Of a DNA stretch of 64,000 nucleotides, positions 35,346 through 43,900 are shown in pieces (position 1 is the first letter of the stretch; each line of letters opens with the position of its first letter). The stretch covers positions 124,001 to 188,000 of the forward strand of contig NZ_WIXM01000002.1 of assembly GCF_010993965.1 (NCBI RefSeq), given 5' to 3'. This DNA is from Gracilibacillus sp. YIM 98692 (lineage in GTDB: Bacteria > Bacillota > Bacilli > Bacillales > Amphibacillaceae). The translations under genes were made by a program, and so were the position numbers. A model generated the notes under the pieces. The model saw only the letters and a list, made by a program, of their open reading frames with translations. It did not search any database and had not been told where the DNA came from.

Positions 35346-35422
35346 AGTTCATAGATTAACCGTGCCAGCCTTTGTATGATGAAAACAAGTTAAATTTCCA
35401 AGGAAAAAGTGGGGGACAACAA

Positions 35423-37822
35423 ATGGAAAAGCAAAAACTTGTGTTAATCGGAAATGGTATGGCAGGTATTCGAACCATCGAAGAAATCTTAAAACTATTA
35501 CCTGACCAATTTGATATTACGGTTTTTGGTAAGGAGCCTTACCCAAATTATAATAGAATACAGTTATCCAAAGTGTTGCAAGGTGACACGGAATTAAAAG
35601 ATATTACGCTAAATGAGTGGGATTGGTACGAAGATAATGGTATTCGTCTTTATCCTGGTGAAACAGTAACGAAAATTGATAAAGATAATCAGGTTGTTTA
35701 TACCGATAAGGGAAAAGAAACAGCTTATGATAAGCTGATTATCGCAACAGGATCCAATCCATTTATGTTGCCATTACCTGGAGTGGATAAGGAAGGTGTT
35801 ACGGCATTCCGTGATATCGAAGATTGCGAAAAGATGATTGAATATTCCGAAAAGTATAAGCGAGCAGCTGTTATCGGCGGTGGTTTATTAGGTTTAGAAG
35901 CAGCACGTGGTTTACTGAACTTAGGAATGGAAGTCGATGTCATTCACATAGCTGACTACTTAATGGAACGACAACTGGATCGTGCAGCAGGTAAATTATT
36001 ACAACAAGAATTAGAAAAACAAGGTATGAACTTCTTATTAGAAAAACAAACCGCAGAGATTACAGGTAAAAAACGTGCAACAGGATTAAAGTTTAAAGAC
36101 GGTGGAAAGATTCCAGCTGATTTAGTAGTAATGGCTGTCGGTATAAAACCAAATGTTGCTATGGCTCAAGAATCAGGTATTGAAGTAAATCGAGGCATCG
36201 TAGTAAATGACCACATGGAAACAAATGTGCCAAATATATATGCGGTTGGGGAATGTGCTGAGCATGATCAAATGGTGTATGGTTTGGTAGCACCATTATA
36301 TGAACAAGGGCAAGCATTAGCGAAGCATATTTGTGGTATGAACCATCAAGGGTACAAAGGCTCTGTTTTATCTACTCAATTGAAAGTATCAGGTGTAGAT
36401 GTTTTCTCAACAGGTTTAATTAATGAGACAGAAAACACGAAATCTATTAAAGTGTTTGATGAATGGAGAAACACATATAAGAAAGTATTAGTTGAAGATG
36501 ACAAATTAACAGGTGCCGTATTATTTGGCGATACGTCAGAGGGTTCAAAACTATTAAGCTTAATCAAAAAAGGTGCAGATGTTGAAGAATATCTAGAAAG
36601 TGAATCAAGCGCTGATGATGGCGCAGATGTGGTAGCATCTATGAGTGATGATGAGCTCATTTGTGGTTGTAATGGGGTTTCAAAAGGTGCTATCGTGGAT
36701 GCTATTAAATCAGATGGACTTACTTCTGTAGAAGAGATAAAAGGGGCGACAAATGCTTCTCGTTCTTGTGGTACATGTAAATCTCTCGTGTCTGACTTGT
36801 TGACACATACACTTGGTGATGAGTATGCAGGAAATGAAAAAGAAACGATTTGTGCTTGTACCGATTTATCTAGAGATGAAGTCATCGCAGAAATCAAAGA
36901 AAAAGGCTTAACTCATACAAAAGAGGTTATGAATGTACTTGAGTGGAAGACAGAAGAAGGCTGCTCTAAATGTAAGCCTGCTCTAAACTATTATCTTGGC
37001 ATGGTATATCCGAAAGAGCACGAAGATGAAAGAGAATCCAGATTCGTTAATGAGCGTTTACACGCAAACATTCAAAAAGATGGTACGTATTCTGTTGTAC
37101 CAAGAATGTACGGTGGTGTAACGAACGCTGAAGATCTTCGTACGATTGCAGATGTGGCAGAAAAATACGATGTTGGCATGATTAAATTAACTGGTGGTCA
37201 ACGAATTGATTTACTTGGAGTTAAAAAAGAAGACTTACCAGATGTTTGGAAAGACTTAGGAATGCCTTCTGGTTCTGCATATGCCAAATCCGTTCGAACT
37301 GTCAAAACATGTGTTGGTGCTGAATTCTGTCGATTCGGTACACAAGATTCAACAGGAATGGGTATTCAGTTAGAGAAAAAATTTGAAGGCTTAAACACAC
37401 CGCATAAAGTAAAAATGGGTGTATCTGCTTGTCCACGAAATTGTGCAGAAGGCGGTATTAAAGACGTTGGAGTTGTCGGTTTAGATGGTGTTTGGGAAAT
37501 ACATGTTGGCGGTAATGGCGGTACTGAATTACGTCAAGCAGAACTGCTGGCAAAAGTGAAAACACAAGCTGAAGTACTAGAATATACAGCTGCATTCTTG
37601 CAGTATTATCGTGAAAATGCTAGTTATTTAGAACGTACCTCTCACTATGTAGAGAGAGTAGGTATCGAGCATGTTCAGGATGTTGTTAATAATGATGAAA
37701 TGAGAAAAGAATTAAGTGAAAGAATGGATGAGGCGTTATCTGTATATAAAGAGCCTTGGAACGATGTTATAGAAAGCGAAACAACATTAAAAGATCTATA
37801 CGAAAAAGTAAATGCAAATTAA
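35423..37822 (+). CDS. nasD: Nitrite reductase [NAD(P)H], large subunit
   Basis: 799-residue sirohaem nitrite reductase that reduces nitrite to ammonium with NADH. Order: FAD/NAD oxidoreductase domain (about 1-400: LVLIGNGMAGIRTIEEI, AAVIGGGLLGLEAARG); two BFD-type Fe-S regions (CGCNGVSKG..SCGTCKS and CACTDLSRDE..EGCSKCK); ferredoxin-like nitrite/sulfite reductase half-domain; and the sirohaem/4Fe-4S ligands CVGAEFC and CPRNC. Start is ATG at 35423 after GTGGGGGACAACAA. The TnrA/GlnR box upstream and the sirohaem genes downstream mark a nitrogen-controlled operon. Confidence 0.95.
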   Translation: MEKQKLVLIGNGMAGIRTIEEILKLLPDQFDITVFGKEPYPNYNRIQLSKVLQGDTELKDITLNEWDWYEDNGIRLYPGETVTKIDKDNQVVYTDKGKETAYDKLIIATGSNPFMLPLPGVDKEGVTAFRDIEDCEKMIEYSEKYKRAAVIGGGLLGLEAARGLLNLGMEVDVIHIADYLMERQLDRAAGKLLQQELEKQGMNFLLEKQTAEITGKKRATGLKFKDGGKIPADLVVMAVGIKPNVAMAQESGIEVNRGIVVNDHMETNVPNIYAVGECAEHDQMVYGLVAPLYEQGQALAKHICGMNHQGYKGSVLSTQLKVSGVDVFSTGLINETENTKSIKVFDEWRNTYKKVLVEDDKLTGAVLFGDTSEGSKLLSLIKKGADVEEYLESESSADDGADVVASMSDDELICGCNGVSKGAIVDAIKSDGLTSVEEIKGATNASRSCGTCKSLVSDLLTHTLGDEYAGNEKETICACTDLSRDEVIAEIKEKGLTHTKEVMNVLEWKTEEGCSKCKPALNYYLGMVYPKEHEDERESRFVNERLHANIQKDGTYSVVPRMYGGVTNAEDLRTIADVAEKYDVGMIKLTGGQRIDLLGVKKEDLPDVWKDLGMPSGSAYAKSVRTVKTCVGAEFCRFGTQDSTGMGIQLEKKFEGLNTPHKVKMGVSACPRNCAEGGIKDVGVVGLDGVWEIHVGGNGGTELRQAELLAKVKTQAEVLEYTAAFLQYYRENASYLERTSHYVERVGIEHVQDVVNNDEMRKELSERMDEALSVYKEPWNDVIESETTLKDLYEKVNAN

Positions 37823-37840
37823 TAGATGGGGGATATAGGG

Positions 37841-38173
37841 ATGGAACAGACTGTGCGTAAAGTATATGTTGGCAACTACAGCGATTTACCAGAACGTATT
37901 GGAAAAACGGTTGTACTCGAAGATAAGGAAATTGCTGTATTTAAACTAACAAGCGGCAAATTACATGCTATTGAAAACCGCTGCCCACATAAAGGCGGTG
38001 TCCTTTCTGAAGGAATGGTTAGTGGAGAACATGTTTTTTGCCCATTACACGATTGGAAGATCAATATGACAGATGGTTTAGTACAAGCACCTGATGAAGG
38101 TTGTGTACAAACCTTCGATGTCGTTCAAGAAGGCGAAGAAGTGTATGTGAAAGTACCGGAAAATGAAGCATAA
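37841..38173 (+). CDS. nasE: Nitrite reductase [NAD(P)H], small subunit
   Basis: 110-residue NirD-type Rieske protein. The [2Fe-2S] ligand motifs are CPH (Cys48, His50) and CPLH (Cys67, His70). It partners NasD, whose stop is 19 bases upstream. ATG at 37841 is preferred over the ATG at 37826, since GGGGGATATAGG then acts as the binding site. Two strong hairpins and an R2 copy follow before the sirohaem genes. Confidence 0.92.
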   Translation: MEQTVRKVYVGNYSDLPERIGKTVVLEDKEIAVFKLTSGKLHAIENRCPHKGGVLSEGMVSGEHVFCPLHDWKINMTDGLVQAPDEGCVQTFDVVQEGEEVYVKVPENEA

Positions 38174-38183
38174 AGCATGATAT

Positions 38184-38255
38184 AGGTACGCCTAATACTA
38201 GGCGTACCTCCATTGTAAAGAAGACTTGGTCATGGTACCAAGTTTTCTTTACAAT
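38184..38255 (+). terminator. Two tandem hairpins after nasE
   Basis: First: perfect 11-bp stem AGGTACGCCTA/TAGGCGTACCT, 4-base loop (38184-38209). Second: ATTGTAAAGAA..ACTTGG pairing with CCAAGT..TTCTTTACAAT (38212-38255). Neither has a classic T-run, so they may stabilise the nasDE message as well as stop transcription. Confidence 0.5.
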
Positions 38256-38275
38256 ATCAAAATTCATATCGTGTT

Positions 38276-38373
38276 ACAGACGAAGTGAATCCGACGTAGA
38301 TACCACGATTAGGCAGATAGATAAGCGCAACTACGTCTCTAACTTCGCCAAAGGCTCGTCAATCGACGAGTTT
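38276..38373 (+). repeat. R2 dispersed repeat, copy a (reference copy)
   Basis: GACGTAG/CTACGTC hairpin with TACCACGATTAGG and AGATAGATAAG in the loop, then CTCGTC-AAT-CGACGAG? hairpin (CTCGTCAATCGACGAG) followed by TTTTCTTTA, a terminator-like end. It lies between nasE and nasF. Confidence 0.75.
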
Positions 38374-38442
38374 TCTTTAAAAGGGTTGAATACATTCATG
38401 AGGGATGTCATCCGCAGAAGCACAAAAATTGGGGGAGTAACA

Positions 38443-39225
38443 ATGGGAAAAGTCTATTTGGTCGGAGCAGGACCTGGTGATCCAGATTTAATCACCGTCA
38501 AGGCATTAAAATGTATACAAAAAGCAGATGTCATTTTATATGATCGATTAGTCAATACTAAATTACTGGAGGAAGCCAAGGAACATGCTGATCTTATATA
38601 TTGCGGCAAGCTTCCAAAATTACATTTGATGAAACAAGATACGATCAATCATTTGCTTGTCAAATATGCGAAGCAAAATAAAATAGTTGTACGACTGAAG
38701 GGTGGCGACCCATTTGTTTTCGGAAGAGGAGCAGAGGAAGCAGAAGTTCTTGCTAAACAAGGATTAAGCTATGAAGTGGTTCCTGGTATAACATCAGGTA
38801 TTGCAGCACCAGCATATGCGGATATTCCGATTACTCACCGTGAATTAGGACGATCATTTGCCGTGGTTACAGGTCATTGCAAAAATGGACAGCCCACAGA
38901 CATTCATTGGGAACAGTTGGCGAATTCAGTAGACACGTTAGCTATCTATATGGGAATCAGCAATTTACGTTTTATTACCCAAAAATTAATGGAATGTGGG
39001 AAATCCCCTTCAACAAAAATAGCAATTATACAAGAAGGAACCACAGACAGTCAAAAAGCAGTTACAGGAACGTTAGCAACTATTCTCTCCATTGTAGAAA
39101 GACATAAAATTGAAAACCCGGCTATGATTGTAGTGGGAGAAGTTGTTCAAGTGGGAGAGAAGCTGCAGCGGTTAAAAGAGATTCATCAACACACGATATC
39201 CTCACATGTCGTAGAAGCTAATTAG
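38443..39225 (+). CDS. nasF: Uroporphyrinogen-III C-methyltransferase
   Basis: 260-residue SUMT/CobA enzyme that methylates uroporphyrinogen III twice to precorrin-2. Signatures are YLVGAGPGDPDLITVKAL at the N-terminus, VVRLKGGDPFVFGRGAEEA and VVPGITSGIAAPAYADIP. ATG at 38443 follows TTGGGGGAGTAACA; the longer frame upstream lacks a site. It supplies sirohaem for NasD, followed by SirB in the same operon. Confidence 0.95.
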   Translation: MGKVYLVGAGPGDPDLITVKALKCIQKADVILYDRLVNTKLLEEAKEHADLIYCGKLPKLHLMKQDTINHLLVKYAKQNKIVVRLKGGDPFVFGRGAEEAEVLAKQGLSYEVVPGITSGIAAPAYADIPITHRELGRSFAVVTGHCKNGQPTDIHWEQLANSVDTLAIYMGISNLRFITQKLMECGKSPSTKIAIIQEGTTDSQKAVTGTLATILSIVERHKIENPAMIVVGEVVQVGEKLQRLKEIHQHTISSHVVEAN

Positions 39226-39238
39226 GAGCGGATATACG

Positions 39239-40039
39239 ATGCGATCGGTTATATATATTTGTCATGGCAGCAGATTGCCCGAAGCAAAGGAAGAGGCTTA
39301 TCAGCTTATTTCAAAAGTGAAACGAGTAGTCGAAGAACCGATACAAGAAATGTGTTTTTTGGAATTACAAGATCCTACATTATCAAAAACAGTAGAGAAC
39401 GTAATTAGTCAAGGAGCAGAACAGGTAATGATTGTTCCAGTTCTTTTACTAACGGCTGGACATGCAAAGCATGATATTCCAGAAATGATAGAAAAAGAAA
39501 GATGGAAGTACCCTGAAGTTTCCTTTCATTATGGCAGGCCAATTGAAGTTGAGCCAAAAATGATTGAAGTATTAGTAGATCATATCCGTAGAGCAACTAC
39601 CTCACATGTAGAAGACTATGATATCCTTTTAGTAGGGAGAGGAAGCAGCGATCAACAGGCTGTAAGTGACACAGAAACGATTCTTCAAATGTTAGGAGAC
39701 TACTTTCCTGCTCAAACGATTGAAAAGTGTTTTCTTGCTGCAAGCAAGCCTAAATTTGAAGAGCTTTTAAGTGAAAAAGTGATACACCAAGAAAAATCTG
39801 TTATGATAGTACCATATTTACTTTTTACTGGTTTACTCATTACAGGGATTAAGCAGTATGTGGAACACTTTTCATTAAAACCTGATCAGCAGATTATCCA
39901 AGCGGAATATCTGGGACAACATGATCATGTAGTTAAAATTTTAAAAGAAAGAGTGATAGAAGTTAGAAAGGAAGCTGATGTAGTGTGCAACAATGGCTTA
40001 AGGAAGTGGCAAGAGGAAAAAAGGGTTCTAAAGATCTAA
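39239..40039 (+). CDS. sirB: Sirohydrochlorin ferrochelatase (CbiX/SirB type)
   Basis: 266-residue chelatase that inserts Fe2+ into sirohydrochlorin. The N-terminal YICHGSRLPEAKEEA holds the catalytic His9, and LTAGHAKHDIPEMIE the second His; a duplicated CbiX fold covers both halves. ATG at 39239 is 13 bases after nasF. Its 3' end overlaps the next gene by 55 bases in another frame, implying translational coupling. Confidence 0.88.
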   Translation: MRSVIYICHGSRLPEAKEEAYQLISKVKRVVEEPIQEMCFLELQDPTLSKTVENVISQGAEQVMIVPVLLLTAGHAKHDIPEMIEKERWKYPEVSFHYGRPIEVEPKMIEVLVDHIRRATTSHVEDYDILLVGRGSSDQQAVSDTETILQMLGDYFPAQTIEKCFLAASKPKFEELLSEKVIHQEKSVMIVPYLLFTGLLITGIKQYVEHFSLKPDQQIIQAEYLGQHDHVVKILKERVIEVRKEADVVCNNGLRKWQEEKRVLKI

Positions 40040-41031
40040 GCTACGAGGAAACCAAACAAATTGCTGAAACAATTGTTTCTAAGAAAGCGACCGATGCTCA
40101 AATCTCAGCATATTTAGTGGCAGAGAGAATAAAAATGGAACAGCCAGAAGAGTTACTAGCTTTCATTGACGTACTAAAGGAGCATTCTCAGAAATTAGAT
40201 ATAGATAGAGACATCCAAGAAAAAATGATTGATTTTGCTGGTCCGTATAATGGAAGAAATTCTTTTGCTGCTACCATACCTGTATCCATATTATTAGCAG
40301 ATTATGGGGTTCCATCTTTTATCGGTGCTAGTGATACACTCCCTCCAAAGTACGGTACTTCATTAAAAGATATTATGAGAGAATTAGGATGGGAACAAGA
40401 AAACTCTAAAAAAGAAGTAGAAAAGCAAATGCATGAAACTTCTTTTGCGTTTACGGATACGGAGTACTATTGTGAACCGTTAAAACAAATAAGACATATT
40501 CGGAAAGAAATCGGTGTTCGGACATTATATAACACAGTAGAGAAACTGTTGAATATAGGAGGCGCCAAAAATGTAATGCTAGGTGCTTTTCACCGAACTG
40601 CGATCAATAAATTAAATGATGTCTTTCAATCATTGCCGTATCAAAATGTTTATATTGTGCAGGGATTAGAAGGGTCTGAGGATGTGCCTGTTCATCGTAA
40701 TAGCTTTGTTTTTCATTGGACAAAAGAAAGCTTAGACTCTTTTATTGTGAAACCAAAAGAATATGGTTTGGAATGTAAAGATTTCGATAAAACAGCAAAG
40801 TTATCCGCTTCAGAACAAAAAGATATTATCATATCGTTATTATCTGGAGAAAAACAAGAGAAATATCAATATTATTATAATCAAGTTTTATTGAATGCAG
40901 GATTACGTTATTACTTGTTCGGGATAACAAGCTCGATTGAAGAAGGTATCGAGGTTGCTAAAAATCAATTACAAAAAGCAAGCGGAATGAAACGTATAGA
41001 ATATTGGAAGGCATTACCGAATACGAATTAA
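39985..41031 (+). CDS. TrpD2/YbiB-like protein (glycosyltransferase family 3 fold)
   Basis: 348-residue homologue of anthranilate phosphoribosyltransferase that is probably not TrpD. The PRPP loop GTGGD is absent; at that place (residues 85-97) it reads AGPYNGRNSFAAT, like the SYNG segment I recall from E. coli YbiB (TrpD2). Other YbiB-like positions are ASDTLPPKYGTSLKDI, IGVRTLYNTVEKL and VQGLEGSEDVPVHR. YbiB is a nucleic-acid-binding protein. GTG at 39985 overlaps sirB by 55 bases, so it belongs to the nitrite reductase/sirohaem operon. Role there is unknown. Confidence 0.75.
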   Translation: MQQWLKEVARGKKGSKDLSYEETKQIAETIVSKKATDAQISAYLVAERIKMEQPEELLAFIDVLKEHSQKLDIDRDIQEKMIDFAGPYNGRNSFAATIPVSILLADYGVPSFIGASDTLPPKYGTSLKDIMRELGWEQENSKKEVEKQMHETSFAFTDTEYYCEPLKQIRHIRKEIGVRTLYNTVEKLLNIGGAKNVMLGAFHRTAINKLNDVFQSLPYQNVYIVQGLEGSEDVPVHRNSFVFHWTKESLDSFIVKPKEYGLECKDFDKTAKLSASEQKDIIISLLSGEKQEKYQYYYNQVLLNAGLRYYLFGITSSIEEGIEVAKNQLQKASGMKRIEYWKALPNTN

Positions 41032-41064
41032 AGCAAATGTGAGTATCCTTTTCACATTTGCTTT
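41031..41064. terminator. Bidirectional terminator between the TrpD2-like gene and sirC
   Basis: Perfect 12-bp stem AAGCAAATGTGA/TCACATTTGCTT followed by TTTT; overlaps the sirC C-terminus. Confidence 0.85.
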
Positions 41065-41663
41065 TTTAATTTTTCTAAAAAATTAATTTGATCATTTTCA
41101 TCATAAATCGGATGATCTATGATTTCATTTAAAAGATTTCTTTTACGCTCTTGATCCCAATTCGTTTTTTTCACCAACTGACGAACGTCATATAAAAAGT
41201 CAATATATCCTTCATAGTCTACAGGAAATTGATCTTCTAATTGCTTTTTAATTCTTTTGGCAAGTATAGGGCTAGCTCCATTTGTTGAAATAGCAATCTT
41301 TAATTTTCCTCTATCTAGAAATATCGGGAAATCGATGTTTCCATAATCAGCATGAAAGGTTGCATTCATCAAACAAGAAGTTGGGGCATGCTCTGCTATC
41401 ATTTGATTAAACGTTGGATCATTACTTGCTATAATTATTAAGTTATAGGATTCGATGTCTGTCAGTTTTCCGTCACGTTGTATCCAATGAATGCGATGTT
41501 TGATTGCAAGCTCTTTTAACAAATCCGTAACAGTTGGACTAATAATCGTAATGTTTGTTGTATATGGCAGGAGAGTGGTCACACGTCTTTCTGCAACCGT
41601 GCCGCCACCGAACACTACTATTTTCCTATGTATTAAATCAATCATCAATGGTATTTTGGTCAT
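41052..41663 (-). CDS. sirC: Precorrin-2 dehydrogenase (sirohydrochlorin synthase)
   Basis: 203-residue NAD-dependent enzyme (YlnF/Met8 N-terminal type) that oxidises precorrin-2 to sirohydrochlorin, the step between NasF and SirB. NAD loop VVFGGGTVAERRV is at 16-28, followed by IIASNDPTFN, NATFHADYGNIDFP and ISTNGASPILAKRIK. ATG at 41663 follows GAGAGGGATCGAAA. It converges on the operon from the opposite strand, so sirohaem synthesis is split between two transcripts. Confidence 0.9.
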   Translation of the reverse strand: MTKIPLMIDLIHRKIVVFGGGTVAERRVTTLLPYTTNITIISPTVTDLLKELAIKHRIHWIQRDGKLTDIESYNLIIIASNDPTFNQMIAEHAPTSCLMNATFHADYGNIDFPIFLDRGKLKIAISTNGASPILAKRIKKQLEDQFPVDYEGYIDFLYDVRQLVKKTNWDQERKRNLLNEIIDHPIYDENDQINFLEKLKKQM

Positions 41664-41847
41664 TTTCGATCCCTCTCTAAACCAAGTTATAATCATTGTA
41701 ATATGCGAAAAATGTATAAGCAAGGTGAATAAACGCCCAACGTTTAATTGATATAAAAAAGGGGAACTTTATCAAGTGATTAAAAATAGTTGAACTATTT
41801 ATTTCGAATTTGAGATAATAGATGTATTAGAAAGAAAGGGTGTTAAT

Positions 41848-42456
41848 ATGAAGCATATATTTAAAGAAGGTAAAAACTTAAATGGGCCAACTCTATTATT
41901 ACTACACGGGACAGGTGGAACAGAAAATGACTTATTGCCACTAGCAGATATTGTAGATACAGATGCTAATATTTTAAGTGTACGAGGCAATGTTTCAGAA
42001 AATGGAATGCCACGCTTTTTCAAGCGATTAGCGGAAGGGGTGTTTGATGAGGAAGATTTAATTCATCGAACCGAAGAGCTATATCAATTTATAGATGAAG
42101 CTGCTGAAAAATATGGTTTCGACCGAAATCAAGTGATTGCAGTTGGATATTCCAATGGAGCCAATATTGCCGGCAGTTTACTTTTTCATTACCAAGACAG
42201 CTTAAAAGCAGCTGTGTTGCATCATCCAATGGTACCAAGACGAGGAATAAAACTACCTGACTTATCCAATGTTAAAGTATTTATTACGGCTGGAATCAAT
42301 GATCCGTTATGTACAGAGCAAGAGTCAAAAGATTTAGAACAAATTTTAGAAGAGAATGGTGCAGAAGTTCGTATTCATTGGGAAAACACTGGACATCAAC
42401 TCACAAGAACGGAAGTAGAAGCAGCTAAAGATTGGTATGAAAATACAGTTAAATAA
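41848..42456 (+). CDS. mhqD: Carboxylesterase/phospholipase-type alpha/beta hydrolase, MhqD-like
   Basis: 202-residue hydrolase of the predicted esterase family. LLLLHGTGGTENDLLPLA carries the oxyanion hole, VGYSNGANIAGSL the nucleophile Ser102, TAGINDPLC the Asp and ENTGHQLT the His. B. subtilis MhqD is induced by quinones and catechol through MhqR; no MhqR operator was identified here, so the link is by protein similarity only. ATG at 41848 after AGAAAGGGTGTTAAT. Confidence 0.7.
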   Translation: MKHIFKEGKNLNGPTLLLLHGTGGTENDLLPLADIVDTDANILSVRGNVSENGMPRFFKRLAEGVFDEEDLIHRTEELYQFIDEAAEKYGFDRNQVIAVGYSNGANIAGSLLFHYQDSLKAAVLHHPMVPRRGIKLPDLSNVKVFITAGINDPLCTEQESKDLEQILEENGAEVRIHWENTGHQLTRTEVEAAKDWYENTVK

Positions 42457-42460
42457 GCAA

Positions 42461-42500
42461 AAAAATCGGGAGGTAGCATAAGTCGCCTTCCGATTTTTTA
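42461..42500 (+). terminator. Intrinsic terminator after the MhqD-like gene
   Basis: AAAAATCGG-AGG/CCT-CCGATTTTT stem followed by T-run. Confidence 0.8.
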
Positions 42501-42514
42501 ATGTTAAAAAAGGG

Positions 42515-42570
42515 TTGCTTTTTTGCTATTTTGTTCTATAATTAAACTGTATTAAATATACTAATACAGT
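42515..42570 (+). promoter_or_regulatory. Promoter and operator palindrome of the YtrA-type operon
   Basis: TTGCTT (42515-42520), 16-base spacer, TATAAT (42537-42542). Directly downstream, ACTGTATTA and TAATACAGT (42546-42554 and 42562-42570) form a perfect 9-bp inverted repeat with a 7-base spacer, well placed for autorepression by the GntR regulator. Confidence 0.65.
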
Positions 42571-42618
42571 TAATACAATTAATACACACCATACAGATAA
42601 GCGGGAGGGGTGTTATGC

Positions 42619-43017
42619 TTGTTTGAGCTGGATTTAAGAAGCCGAAAACCGATATATGAACAATTAGTAGAAAAATTAAAGCAATTAATTATAAATGATG
42701 TGTTAAAGCAAGATGAAAAACTGCCATCTGTTCGAATGTTAGCACAACAGTTATCTATAAATCCTAATACGATCCAGAAAGCATATCGTGAGTTAGAAAC
42801 ACAAGGCTATATATATTCCGTTAAGGGGAAGGGAAGTTTTGTGAATCATATGGTAATCACCGAAAATACCGAAGAATTAAAGCGAATAAAGGAAGAATTG
42901 CGAAAAAAACTGGCGGAGGCATTTTTTATTGGCATCACTTTAGAGGAGCTAGAAGAACTAATAGAAGAAGTCAAACAACAGATAGCAAGGGGGGAACAAG
43001 ATGATTCAAATAAGTAA
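42619..43017 (+). CDS. GntR-family regulator, YtrA subfamily
   Basis: 132-residue repressor. The winged helix (residues 1-70: RKPIYEQLVEKLKQLIINDV, LPSVRMLAQQLSINPNTIQK, then AYRELETQGYIYSVKGKGSF) is followed by only a short helical C-terminus, the hallmark of the YtrA subfamily, whose members usually control ABC transporters of cell-envelope stress. TTG at 42619 gives the typical FELDLRSRKPIYEQ start after GGGAGGGG. It overlaps the ATPase gene by 17 bases. Confidence 0.88.
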   Translation: MFELDLRSRKPIYEQLVEKLKQLIINDVLKQDEKLPSVRMLAQQLSINPNTIQKAYRELETQGYIYSVKGKGSFVNHMVITENTEELKRIKEELRKKLAEAFFIGITLEELEELIEEVKQQIARGEQDDSNK

Positions 43018-43900
43018 TATAGATAAGAATTTTGAAAAAGAACCTGTGCTTCAACAGGTGTCATTAACGATTCAAAAAGGATCCATATATGGATTATTAG
43101 GTTCGAATGGAGCAGGAAAAACGACCCTTCTAAAAACGATAGCGGGCATTATCAAACAAGATGACGGAACGTGTCAAATAGAAAATCAACAGGTTTTTGA
43201 GAATACCAGCTTGAAAGAAAGAATGATTTTCCTTCCAGATGCTCTTTATTTCTTCTCCCATTATACGGTTGCACAAATGGCTTACTTTTACCAAGACATG
43301 TATCCTCATTGGAACCAAGAACGGTTTGTTCAGATGCAAAAAGCGTTAGATTTACAAGTGGATAGAAAGATACATCGTTTTTCAAAAGGGATGCAAAGGC
43401 AGGTGGCCTTTTGGCTTGCATTATGTGCAATGCCTGATTATTTAATCTTGGATGAACCTTTTGACGGTTTAGACCCTGTTATACGTAAAAAAATCAAATC
43501 GTGGATCATACAAGATGTAGCAGAGCGTGAAATGACGGTCATGATTTCTTCTCATAACTTGAGAGAAGTAGAGGATATCTGTGATGCAATTGGAATTATA
43601 CATCGAGGCAAACTCTTATTAGAAAAAGACTTGGATGATTTAAAATCAGACATCCATAAGGTACAACTTGCCTTTAAATCGCCTGTAGAAGATTCCATCT
43701 TTAAAGGGCTAAATATCTTACATCAGGAAAAGCGAGGAAGTGTATATGTTTGTATTATCAAAGGGCATATCGAAACCATTGAGCAAACATTACAACCCTA
43801 CAATCCAGTTGTATTTGATATTTTACCATTAACGCTTGAGGAAATCTTTATATATGAGATGGAGGGTGTAGGATATGCAATCGAAAACATCTTACTTTAA
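43001..43900 (+). CDS. ABC transporter ATP-binding protein, YtrB-like
   Basis: 299-residue ABC ATPase. Walker A is GLLGSNGAGKTT, the signature region is FSKGMQRQVAF, Walker B is YLILDEPFDGLDP and the H-loop is ISSHNLREVEDI. It most resembles YtrB/BcrA-type ATPases paired with a membrane permease. Overlaps on both sides (17 bases with the regulator, 26 with the permease) imply coupled translation. Start ATG 43001 after AAGGGGGGAACAAG. Confidence 0.9.
   Translation: MIQISNIDKNFEKEPVLQQVSLTIQKGSIYGLLGSNGAGKTTLLKTIAGIIKQDDGTCQIENQQVFENTSLKERMIFLPDALYFFSHYTVAQMAYFYQDMYPHWNQERFVQMQKALDLQVDRKIHRFSKGMQRQVAFWLALCAMPDYLILDEPFDGLDPVIRKKIKSWIIQDVAEREMTVMISSHNLREVEDICDAIGIIHRGKLLLEKDLDDLKSDIHKVQLAFKSPVEDSIFKGLNILHQEKRGSVYVCIIKGHIETIEQTLQPYNPVVFDILPLTLEEIFIYEMEGVGYAIENILL

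Noticed and set aside
36376-36897. 173-residue minus-strand open frame
   Set aside because: Antisense shadow inside nasD with low-complexity Ser-rich composition.
39985-41031. Tryptophan biosynthesis enzyme TrpD
   Set aside because: The GTGGD PRPP-binding motif is missing, no trp genes are near, and the sequence fits TrpD2/YbiB better.
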